Source: an uncultured Erysipelotrichaceae bacterium
GTDB taxonomy: Bacteria > Bacillota_I > Bacilli_A > RF39 > UBA660
Direction: 5' to 3'
Assembly (NCBI GenBank): GCA_902783215.1
Contig: CACZQD010000029.1
Coordinates: 1-5,909, forward strand
DNA: 5,909 nucleotides
A program made the position numbers and the translations under genes. Positions within the stretch are counted from its first letter, which is position 1, and every line of letters starts with the position of its first letter. Of the stretch, positions 1 to 4,844 are shown piece by piece. The notes beneath the pieces were generated by a model that saw only the letters and a list, made by a program, of their open reading frames with translations, ran no database searches and was not told the origin of the DNA.

Positions 1-73
1 CGTTGGTGAAGTGGTTCAACACACATGCCTTTCACGCATGCATTCATGGGTTCAAATCCCGTACGGGTCACCA
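1..73 (+). tRNA. tRNA-Glu(UUC), 5' truncated by the window edge
   Basis: The cloverleaf is complete except for the first four acceptor bases, which lie before the window. Bases 1-3 (CGT) pair with 63-65. The D stem is 6-8 with 20-22. The anticodon stem is 24-28 with 36-40, fully paired, and the anticodon TTC is at 31-33, which reads GAA/GAG. The T stem is 46-50 with 58-62, with loop TTCAAAT. The discriminator is A70 and CCA is encoded at 71-73. The missing bases should be GACC or GGCC, judging from their partners GGTC at 66-69. An intrinsic terminator follows 11 nt later, so this is the last gene of its unit. Confidence 0.95.
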
Positions 74-84
74 ATTTGTTTATT

Positions 85-110
85 AACCCTGTAACAGGGT
101 TTTTTATTTT
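85..110 (+). terminator. Intrinsic terminator after tRNA-Glu
   Basis: A 7-bp stem AACCCTG (85-91) / CAGGGTT (95-101) with a 3-nt loop TAA is followed by a T-rich tail (TTTTATTTT, 102-110). It ends the upstream tRNA transcript. The remaining spacer to the next promoter, about 111-227, is AT-rich and shows nothing else I can support. Confidence 0.88.
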
Positions 111-227
111 GTTAAAATATGTTTTTAGATAAATTTTAGCACTTGATTTTATAGATTTTATTGATATGAATTATGAAAAGGTATTGTAAAGTTAAGTTAA
201 CTACTATTAAATAATAAATAGATTAAT

Positions 228-255
228 TTGACTTTCTTTTTTATTTTACTATAAT
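228..255 (+). promoter_or_regulatory. Sigma-A-type promoter of the acyltransferase gene
   Basis: A -35 box TTGACT (228-233) and a perfect -10 box TATAAT (250-255) are separated by 16 bp. Transcription would begin near 262, giving a leader of about 25 nt that contains the ribosome binding site AAGGAG at 270-275. Confidence 0.72.
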
Positions 256-286
256 ATATATCAACTAAGAAGGAGAGTGTGTTAAT

Positions 287-1165
287 ATGGAAAATCATAA
301 AGTTAATCCAATTTTAGCATATGTTACAAAAATATTATTTTCTAAAATAATTTATCCAACTGTCGAATATCAGAAGGAAAATATTCAAAATAATTCATAT
401 ATTTTTGCGCCAAATCATACTAATAATTTAGATGGATATTTAATATGGTCTCTTTTAAATGATAAGTATGATTGTGATACATTTATGTACAAAGAATTTT
501 GGGATAATTATCCTTTTCTAGCGCGTTTTATGCCTTTATTTAATGTTTATCCTATATCCCGTGATAAGGTTGTATTATCGGAAATAAAAAATGAATTAAA
601 AAAACTAAAGGATGAAAAACATTCTTTAATTATCTTCCCACAAGGAAGACATGTTAATCCAGAAGTAATGGTTAATTTTAAATCTGAACATTTAAAAACA
701 ATTCCATTGGGTGCCTTTTATTTTTCATCACTAAGTTCTAAACCTATTATACCAATATATATGGAATCGCAGCGCAAATTCAGTCGTAATGTTGTTATAT
801 ATGGTAATCCAATTAATCCAAGTAAATATGCTAAAAGCTCACAAAAGCTTGAATTAATGGCTAATGATTGGTTAACTGAGATTAATAAACTATATATTTT
901 AGCTCAAAATTTAGAAAAACGAAAAATGCATCCATACAAATTACGTGATAATTATTTTGATGCTAGTGGTTTACACGCAAAACTAAATGATCCAAATATT
1001 ATAGTTAATTATTTAGATGAAATAGAAAAATTAAAGCAATTAAGCATCAAAGAAGGAATAACTGACATAAATATTTTAGGTAATCAATTAGGTTTATCAA
1101 AAAAAGATATAGATATTATAAATGATGTAAAACATACATATGAAAAATATTTAGTGAAAAGATAA
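287..1165 (+). CDS. PlsC-family acyltransferase (1-acyl-sn-glycerol-3-phosphate acyltransferase-like)
   Basis: This is a predicted acyltransferase of the PlsC/LPLAT family, whose members move an acyl chain to lysophosphatidate or related acceptors at the cytoplasmic membrane. The sequence shows the four family blocks in order: NHTNNLD at residues 43-49 (the NHxxxxD catalytic motif, H44 and D49), YPISRD near 88-93, FPQGR at 117-121 (usually FPEGTR), and a proline block PIIPIY at 153-158. The catalytic domain occupies about residues 30-190. A charged, probably helical tail of about 90 residues follows, which I do not recognise. The start is ATG 287, with AAGGAG at 270-275 and a rather long 11-nt spacer. 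The gene has its own promoter and stands alone. The exact acceptor is uncertain: phosphatidate synthesis is likely, but another lipid or glycolipid acyltransferase is possible, so no gene symbol is given. Confidence 0.85.
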   Translation: MENHKVNPILAYVTKILFSKIIYPTVEYQKENIQNNSYIFAPNHTNNLDGYLIWSLLNDKYDCDTFMYKEFWDNYPFLARFMPLFNVYPISRDKVVLSEIKNELKKLKDEKHSLIIFPQGRHVNPEVMVNFKSEHLKTIPLGAFYFSSLSSKPIIPIYMESQRKFSRNVVIYGNPINPSKYAKSSQKLELMANDWLTEINKLYILAQNLEKRKMHPYKLRDNYFDASGLHAKLNDPNIIVNYLDEIEKLKQLSIKEGITDINILGNQLGLSKKDIDIINDVKHTYEKYLVKR

Positions 1166-1174
1166 TATTTATAA

Positions 1175-1203
1175 TTGACAAATAAAGATAAATATCATAT
1201 AAT
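1175..1203 (+). promoter_or_regulatory. Consensus sigma-A promoter of the 166-aa protein gene
   Basis: Both boxes match the consensus exactly: TTGACA at 1175-1180 and TATAAT at 1198-1203, with the ideal 17-bp spacer. The predicted transcription start is near 1210, about 10 nt before a long perfect palindrome. Such a strong promoter, unexpected in front of a hypothetical gene, suggests that expression is either high or held back by a repressor. Confidence 0.85.
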
Positions 1204-1219
1204 GATTAGGCGCTATCTT

Positions 1220-1244
1220 TTAAAAGTGACATTGTCACTTTTAA
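1220..1244 (+). repeat. Perfect 25-bp inverted repeat in the 5' leader (candidate operator or RNA hairpin)
   Basis: The arms TTAAAAGTGAC (1220-1230) and GTCACTTTTAA (1234-1244) are exact reverse complements around ATT. Read as DNA, the symmetry runs to 12 bp per arm around the single base T1232, with core TGACA-T-TGTCA. It begins about 10 bp after the predicted transcription start, a classic position for a repressor operator. In RNA it would be an 11-bp hairpin with a 3-nt loop. No good run of T follows (TTTGTCAT), so it is a poor intrinsic terminator. No regulator gene for it is visible in the window. Confidence 0.7.
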
Positions 1245-1268
1245 TTTGTCATAAAGAAAGGAGAAATT

Positions 1269-1769
1269 ATGGAAAATATTTTTAAAGCTTTAGAAAATTT
1301 TGAACTATTATCTTCTGAAGATATTAATAATATATATGAAGATGTAATTGAATATTTTAAAGAAAAATTAAATGTTGATGATAGTTTAAGTGGATATAAA
1401 AGTCTAATTAGTAATCAACGTCAACTTCTTCAAGTTGAACAGTTTACTATAAAAAATATGAAGTTATGTATGAATTGTCACTATTTAAGTGATATGCAAA
1501 TGTTAATTAGCATATATGATACTGTTATTCAAGATAAATTTAGTAAATTTTCTAAACAAGAAAAATTAAATATTATTAAACAATATAATTTAGAACCATT
1601 ATATGAAAGCATTAGTAGTTTAACAGAAATGTGTTATATAAATAAATTAGATTTTTATATGAAAATACCATATGAAAAATTATCTGATGATATTAGATTA
1701 ATAAGCAATTTAGGATTAATTGATTATGATGGAGAAAATATTAGACCTATTGTAAAAGTAAAAAAATAG
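1269..1769 (+). CDS. Hypothetical protein, 166 aa
   Basis: I do not recognise this protein. It is a soluble, acidic-to-neutral, largely helical-looking product with no signal peptide and no membrane segment. A CMNCH pentapeptide near residues 67-71 resembles a haem-c CxxCH site, but without an export signal this is probably chance. The C terminus is basic (ending VKVKK). Start ATG 1269 is well supported by AAAGGAG at 1257-1263 with a 5-nt spacer. It is transcribed alone: a consensus promoter and a 25-bp palindrome lie upstream, and a terminator hairpin overlaps its stop codon. Codon use matches the neighbours, so nothing suggests recent transfer. The regulatory setting is more informative than the protein sequence. 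Confidence 0.82.
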   Translation: MENIFKALENFELLSSEDINNIYEDVIEYFKEKLNVDDSLSGYKSLISNQRQLLQVEQFTIKNMKLCMNCHYLSDMQMLISIYDTVIQDKFSKFSKQEKLNIIKQYNLEPLYESISSLTEMCYINKLDFYMKIPYEKLSDDIRLISNLGLIDYDGENIRPIVKVKK

Positions 1770-1788
1770 TTCAGTCTAATATTTTTTT
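1735..1788 (+). terminator. Intrinsic terminator overlapping the end of the 166-aa protein gene
   Basis: AAAATATTAGAC (1735-1746, inside the coding sequence) pairs perfectly over 12 bp with GTCTAATATTTT (1774-1785). Inside it, CTATT (1747-1751) pairs with AATAG (1765-1769), the latter including the TAG stop, leaving TTCA as a bulge. The run of seven T (1782-1788) overlaps the base of the right arm. The left arm is therefore also codons of the gene. It lies just before the ldh promoter and would separate the two transcripts. Confidence 0.7.
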
Positions 1789-1789
1789 C

Positions 1790-1818
1790 TTGACCACAAA
1801 CATTTTTTATAGTAACAT
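1790..1818 (+). promoter_or_regulatory. Candidate ldh promoter with a very short leader
   Basis: TTGACC (1790-1795) and TAACAT (1813-1818) are separated by 17 bp. The -10 box is imperfect. Transcription would start near 1825, only about 9 nt before the ATG and inside the ribosome binding region. The alternative -10 TATAGT at 1808-1813 is too close to the -35 box (12 bp). Moderate support only. Confidence 0.5.
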
Positions 1819-1833
1819 GTAAGTGGTGATAAT

Positions 1834-2745
1834 ATGAATAATAAAGTTGTATTAATTGGTTGTGGTAATGTAGGTATGAGTTATGCTTATGCGCTTTTAA
1901 ATCAAAGAACATATGTTAATGAACTAGTTTTGATTGATTTAGATACCGATAGAATAGAAGGGGAAGTAATGGATTTAAACCATTGCCTTGCTTTTGCGCC
2001 TTCTAAAATAAGTATTAAGGTCGGTACATATAAAGATTGTAAAGGTGCTAAATTAGTGGTTATTGCTGCTGGTGCTAATCAAAAACCAGGTGAAACCAGA
2101 ATGGATTTAATAAGTAAAAATAGTAAGATTTTTAAAAGTATCGTTTCTGAGGTAGTAAATAGTGGTTTTAATGGAATATTTTTAGTTGCAACTAATCCAT
2201 TAGATGTCATGACTTATTTAACTTATAAATACTCTAAATTTCCATCAAATAAAGTAATTGGTTCTGGAACAATACTTGATACAGCACGTTTAAGATATCT
2301 AATAGCCCAAAGATTAAAAGTTAGTCCTAAAAATATTCATGCATATGTAATAGGAGAACATGGTGATAGTGAATTTGTACCTTGGAGTAATGTTAATGTT
2401 GGACTTCAAAATATTAATAGATATTTAACTAGTGATGAATTAGATGATATTTGTAATAATGTAAAAAACGCAGCATATCAAATTATTAATAAAAAAGGAG
2501 CTACATATTATGGAATAGGTATGTGTTTAGTTAAAATAACTAATAGTATTTTAGGAGATGAAAATAATATTATAACAGTATCAACATATGATAAGACTAA
2601 TGATGTATATGTTGGATTACCATCGGTAATAAATAAAAATGGTATATCTGAAAAAATATATGTTGAATTAAATGATGAAGAAACAGAAAAGTTAAAACAT
2701 TCTATTAAAGTTATAAAAGATGCAATTGAGAATTTAGATGAGTAA
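1834..2745 (+). CDS. ldh: L-lactate dehydrogenase
   Basis: This cytoplasmic enzyme reduces pyruvate to L-lactate with NADH, regenerating NAD+ in fermentation. The N-terminal Rossmann fold shows GCGNVG at 9-14 and the NAD-ribose acid D35. Q83 in ANQKPGETR marks lactate rather than malate dehydrogenase, which has Arg there. The catalytic residues are R89, D149, R152 and H176 (IGEHGDSE). Aligned by spacing to the Bacillus stearothermophilus enzyme, R154 and H169 match Arg173 and His188, the fructose-1,6-bisphosphate site, so allosteric activation is likely. At 303 aa it is slightly shorter than the usual ~315. ATG 1834 is preceded by GGTGAT (1825-1830), matching the distal part of the Shine-Dalgarno region. 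The gene is probably monocistronic, between a terminator and a tRNA promoter. Confidence 0.96.
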   Translation: MNNKVVLIGCGNVGMSYAYALLNQRTYVNELVLIDLDTDRIEGEVMDLNHCLAFAPSKISIKVGTYKDCKGAKLVVIAAGANQKPGETRMDLISKNSKIFKSIVSEVVNSGFNGIFLVATNPLDVMTYLTYKYSKFPSNKVIGSGTILDTARLRYLIAQRLKVSPKNIHAYVIGEHGDSEFVPWSNVNVGLQNINRYLTSDELDDICNNVKNAAYQIINKKGATYYGIGMCLVKITNSILGDENNIITVSTYDKTNDVYVGLPSVINKNGISEKIYVELNDEETEKLKHSIKVIKDAIENLDE

Positions 2746-2766
2746 TCTGAATTCTTTTTAATTATA

Positions 2767-2795
2767 TTGCTAAATAATAAAATAATTGATATAAT
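2767..2795 (+). promoter_or_regulatory. Promoter of the tRNA-Gln/tRNA-Thr unit
   Basis: TTGCTA (2767-2772) and a perfect TATAAT (2790-2795) are separated by 17 bp, placing the start near 2802, about 5 nt before the first tRNA. A second TATAAT directly abuts it at 2796-2801, but would put the start inside the tRNA. No clear terminator lies between ldh and this promoter, so some read-through from ldh is possible. Confidence 0.7.
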
Positions 2796-2806
2796 TATAA
2801 TGTAAT

Positions 2807-2881
2807 TGCCCTTTAGCCAAGCGGTAAGGCGGTGGACTCTGACTCCATTATGCATTGGTTCGAATCCAATAAGGGCAGCCA
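2807..2881 (+). tRNA. tRNA-Gln(CUG)
   Basis: A complete 75-nt cloverleaf. The acceptor stem TGCCCTT (2807-2813) pairs with AAGGGCA (2871-2877), with discriminator G2878 and encoded CCA. The U1-A72 end and G73 are typical of tRNA-Gln. The anticodon CTG is at 2839-2841 in loop CTCTGAC. The T stem is ATTGG/CCAAT. The anticodon stem is paired, with one G-U at its top. It resembles Bacillus tRNA-Gln but has C34 instead of the usual U34, so it should read only CAG. It is co-transcribed with the next tRNA, one base away. Confidence 0.95.
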
Positions 2882-2882
2882 T

Positions 2883-2958
2883 GCTGGAATAGCTCAGTAG
2901 GTAGAGCAACTGTCTCGTAATCAGTAGGTCGCGGGTTCGATTCCTGTTTCCAGCACCA
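2883..2958 (+). tRNA. tRNA-Thr(CGU)
   Basis: A complete 76-nt cloverleaf. The acceptor stem GCTGGAA (2883-2889) pairs with TTCCAGC (2948-2954), with discriminator A2955 and CCA at 2956-2958. The anticodon CGT is at 2916-2918 in loop CTCGTAA and reads the Thr codon ACG. The D stem GCTC/GAGC is perfect. Two parts are weak: the last pair of the anticodon stem is a T-T mismatch (2913 with 2921, positions 31-39), and the T stem GCGGG/CCTGT has two G-U pairs. The other four anticodon-stem pairs are standard. It is probably functional, but less tightly folded than its neighbours. Confidence 0.92.
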
Positions 2959-2970
2959 TTAAAAAGAAGT

Positions 2971-3000
2971 AAAGCAAAAATATAATGTTGCTTTTATTTT
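2971..3000 (+). terminator. Probable intrinsic terminator after the tRNA pair
   Basis: AAAGCAA (2971-2977) pairs with TTGCTTT (2988-2994) over 7 bp with a 10-nt AT-rich loop, followed by T-A-TTTT (2995-3000). The stem has few G-C pairs, so efficiency may be modest. Confidence 0.6.
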
Positions 3001-3073
3001 GTATAAAAAAGATTTTAAAGAGAATGAATGATGAATCTGAATTTAATATTATGTAATTATGAAAGGATTTTGT

Positions 3074-3763
3074 ATGAAAATAATATATGATTTTGATGGT
3101 ACACTCACACCAAGACCAATACCTAAATTTAAAATATTAGAAAAATGTGGTATTAATGATGAAGAATACTATAAAATGTTTAGAGAATTAAAAATATCTA
3201 TTCAAAAAAATAATTTAAATTTATTTGAAGTATTTTATAATGCTTTTTTAAAAATACTTAAAGAAGCAAAAATTAATCCTACAGTTGATAACTTATCATA
3301 TGGTTCATTGGATATTGAATATAATAAAGGATTAATTAAATTTTTAAAGTATACTGTAGATAATAATATTAATAATTATTTATTAAGTTCAGGTATGAAA
3401 GATTACTTAAATAATACTGAAGTAGCTAAATATTTTAAAGAAATATATGGTACAACATTTAAGTTAGAAAACGATAATTATGTAGTAGATTATTTAATGA
3501 CAGATGAAAATAAAGTAAGTGTAATTAAAAGTATTACAAAAGGTAATTGTAAAGATGTTATTTATATTGGGGATGGATTAACAGATTTACCAGCTATGGA
3601 ATATGTGAAAAATAATGGTGGTATAAGTATATTTTTAGTACATAATAATGATATTTTAAATAAGATAGATCAAAGTAGATATATTTCATTTTTAACTAAA
3701 CCAGATTATTCTAGTGATTCAGAATTGTTTCAATATGTTGAAAATATACTTAAAAGAAAGTAA
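3074..3763 (+). CDS. HAD-superfamily hydrolase (phosphoserine phosphatase-like)
   Basis: This is a predicted Mg2+-dependent phosphatase of the haloacid dehalogenase superfamily. All four HAD motifs are visible in the 229-aa product: DFDGTLT at 6-12 (nucleophile D6, acid/base D8), LSSGM around 104-108 (Ser of motif II), K147 as the likely motif III lysine, and GDGLTDLPAM at 166-175 (D167 and D171 for Mg2+). About 90 residues between motifs I and II form a helical C1-type cap, as in phosphoserine phosphatase and related enzymes. The substrate cannot be told. I chose ATG 3074 over the in-frame ATG 3059 because AAAGGA at 3062-3067 sits 6 nt before it, while 3059 has no ribosome binding site and adds five residues before the first strand. 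A weak TATTAT at 3047-3052 may be its -10 box. It probably shares a transcript with the next gene, 30 nt away. Confidence 0.87.
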   Translation: MKIIYDFDGTLTPRPIPKFKILEKCGINDEEYYKMFRELKISIQKNNLNLFEVFYNAFLKILKEAKINPTVDNLSYGSLDIEYNKGLIKFLKYTVDNNINNYLLSSGMKDYLNNTEVAKYFKEIYGTTFKLENDNYVVDYLMTDENKVSVIKSITKGNCKDVIYIGDGLTDLPAMEYVKNNGGISIFLVHNNDILNKIDQSRYISFLTKPDYSSDSELFQYVENILKRK

Positions 3764-3793
3764 ATTTATTTAAATTATAGTCAGGGGATATAT

Positions 3794-4180
3794 ATGTTAA
3801 ATAATAATTATTATAAATATTTGAGCCCAAAGAGTAGTCTTAGAATATTGAAATCATTATTAGAAACTGATAGTGAATCAAAACGCAAATTATTGTTTCA
3901 ATACTATTCAATATGCGGAATGAGTAGATCTAATATTAATACTTTAAATGCTCAATATAGTTATGTAAAAAGATACCAAGACGAAGTTTCAAAAAATAAA
4001 ATAGTATTTCATAATGAATTAGATATTTATAATAAAATACTTAATTCTATGGTTAAATTAATGCTTGAATTAAAATTATCTAATAGTTTAGAATGTTCTA
4101 ATTTGTTTGCTTATTTATTATGGAACGGATATTTATCTAAAAATCACGAACTATTTTATGATACAAAAAAGTTAAATTAG
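3794..4180 (+). CDS. Zero-frame product: N-terminal region of the transglutaminase-like protein
   Basis: Without a frameshift, translation from ATG 3794 gives 128 residues and stops at TAG 4178-4180, two codons after the slippery AAA AAG. This product contains only the helical N-terminal region (ending LFYDTKKLN) and none of the putative active-site residues. If frameshifting is programmed, this would be the short isoform. If the gene is broken, it is a non-catalytic remnant. Confidence 0.6.
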   Translation: MLNNNYYKYLSPKSSLRILKSLLETDSESKRKLLFQYYSICGMSRSNINTLNAQYSYVKRYQDEVSKNKIVFHNELDIYNKILNSMVKLMLELKLSNSLECSNLFAYLLWNGYLSKNHELFYDTKKLN

Positions 4181-4788
4181 TAAAAGGTTTCCCTTTTTTA
4201 GATATAGCTAATGGATATAGCATATGTTCTAATAATAGTATTGTCTTAAAAGATTTTTTAACTAAAGCTAATTATTCTTCTTTGGTATTAGAAAATCAAT
4301 ACAATAATATAAAAAAAGATAATCTGCTTAATATTAATCGTAAAGAAAATAAGTATTTAAATTTAAATATTATTTTTCTATTTATAAATAAAATAATAAA
4401 TAGTAACACAGAAAATCATCTATTTACTTTAATTAAAGATAAATCACAAATGTATATATATGATGCTACTAACTTAGCTATTTTTAATATTGAAAGCAAA
4501 ACAGTAGCGCGTATTATTAATGGAAATGGATTTTGTAGAGTCGCACCAATTCCAAGTTATGCATATGTATCTAGTCAAAATGATAGTGACTTATTAAATG
4601 AATATTTAAGTTTTCAAAATAAAATTATATACTCTAAAGATACAGTTAAGCATATATCAGAAAAAAATATGGAACTATTTAAGGGTAATAATCTAATTGA
4701 TGATTTCTATGCTGATATTCATAATTCTTTAAATGATATTACAAAAAGTTTAAAAAAAGTAAAAAGTAAACCTAATTTTATTGATTAG
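3794..4788 (+). CDS. Transglutaminase-like protein split by a -1 frameshift
   Basis: Joined at the A run 4165-4170 by a -1 shift, the two frames give one 331-aa protein. Residues 1-126 are a helical N-terminal region with no catalytic motif. The rest resembles bacterial transglutaminase-like (papain-fold) domains: GYSIC ending in C145 (usual form GxGVC), NH at 208-209 (H209), and YIYDATN with D224, the last like the common YxxDPTN. The Cys-His spacing of 64 and His-Asp spacing of 15 suit the fold. Such domains act as cysteine proteases, amidases or cross-linkers; the substrate is unknown. No signal peptide is visible. The start is ATG 3794 with AGGGGA at 3783-3788. It probably forms an operon with the HAD gene. 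The split may be programmed frameshifting, a recent inactivating deletion of one A, or a base-call error. The single-gene reading is well supported; its expression is not. Confidence 0.72.
4165..4171 (+). promoter_or_regulatory. Slippery heptamer A AAA AAG (candidate -1 frameshift site)
   Basis: In the upstream frame the bases read ACA AAA AAG TTA AAT TAG, so the heptamer has the X XXY YYZ phase with codons AAA and AAG. This is the same heptamer and phase as the E. coli dnaX frameshift site. A slip back by one gives AAA AAA GTT and enters the downstream open frame. The zero-frame stop is 6 nt after the heptamer. No Shine-Dalgarno-like stimulator is visible 10-14 nt upstream. Confidence 0.55.
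4165..4788 (+). CDS. -1 frame segment: catalytic domain of the transglutaminase-like protein
   Basis: This frame is open from 4162, just after a TGA at 4159-4161, to TAG 4786-4788. It has no ATG, GTG or TTG before TTG 4282, which has no ribosome binding site. TTG 4282 also lies downstream of the Cys motif codons (C145 at 4225-4227), so starting there would leave out the putative nucleophile. The first ATG is at 4450. Independent translation of a useful product is therefore unlikely, and the segment makes sense only as a continuation of the frame opened at 3794. A 168-aa gene call at 4282-4788 would be a fragment. Confidence 0.65.
   Translation, partial: KKVKLVKGFPFLDIANGYSICSNNSIVLKDFLTKANYSSLVLENQYNNIKKDNLLNINRKENKYLNLNIIFLFINKIINSNTENHLFTLIKDKSQMYIYDATNLAIFNIESKTVARIINGNGFCRVAPIPSYAYVSSQNDSDLLNEYLSFQNKIIYSKDTVKHISEKNMELFKGNNLIDDFYADIHNSLNDITKSLKKVKSKPNFID
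4182..4197 (+). other. Small hairpin downstream of the slippery site
   Basis: AAAAGG (4182-4187) can pair with CCTTTT (4192-4197) around a TTTC loop, starting 10 nt after the heptamer. It is only 6 bp with two G-C pairs, weak compared with known frameshift stimulators, and could be chance in AT-rich coding DNA. Confidence 0.3.
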
Positions 4789-4793
4789 GTTTT
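4768..4793 (+). terminator. Weak terminator-like hairpin between the transglutaminase-like gene and trpS
   Basis: AAACCTAAT (4768-4776) pairs perfectly over 9 bp with ATTAGGTTT (4784-4792) around a 7-nt loop, and the right arm contains the TAG stop. Only one extra T follows before AAAA, so on the + strand the tail is poor. The minus strand has the better T-rich tail, but no minus-strand gene is there to need it. Confidence 0.45.
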
Positions 4794-4809
4794 AAAATAC
4801 CTTAAAATG

Positions 4810-4818
4810 TGCTAAAAT
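4810..4818 (+). promoter_or_regulatory. Candidate extended -10 promoter of trpS
   Basis: TGC directly precedes TAAAAT (4813-4818), an extended -10 arrangement. The -35 region at 17 bp (TTTTAA, 4790-4795) is poor, as expected when an extended -10 is used. Transcription would start near 4825, leaving a leader of about 20 nt, too short for a T-box riboswitch. Confidence 0.5.
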
Positions 4819-4844
4819 AAGAGTAGTTTTATGGAGGTATACTT

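Noticed and set aside
1220..1244. Palindrome as an intrinsic terminator or attenuator
   Set aside because: The arms are followed by TTTGTCATAAAG, not a run of T, and it lies between a strong promoter and its gene.
1467..1481. CxxCH haem-c motif in the 166-aa protein
   Set aside because: There is no signal peptide or membrane anchor, and a five-residue match is easily chance.
1724..1912. Minus-strand open frame of 62 codons across the 166-aa gene end and ldh start
   Set aside because: It overlaps two real genes, a terminator and a promoter, and has a low-complexity His/Tyr-rich translation.
2508..2909. Minus-strand open frame of 133 codons
   Set aside because: It runs antisense through tRNA-Gln and the ldh 3' end. 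The segment translated from the antisense tRNA is a typical spurious protein.
3059..3073. Earlier ATG start for the HAD gene
   Set aside because: There is no ribosome binding site before 3059, whereas AAAGGA is ideally placed for ATG 3074, right before the first HAD strand.
4159..4161. TGA read as Trp, extending the downstream frame upstream
   Set aside because: TGG serves for Trp in all genes here, and the frame opened at 3794 gives a protein-like sequence through this point, so recoding is not needed.
4282..4788. Independent gene starting at TTG 4282
   Set aside because: It has no ribosome binding site, the start falls after the Cys motif, and the frame is open further upstream to the slippery site, so it is part of the split gene.
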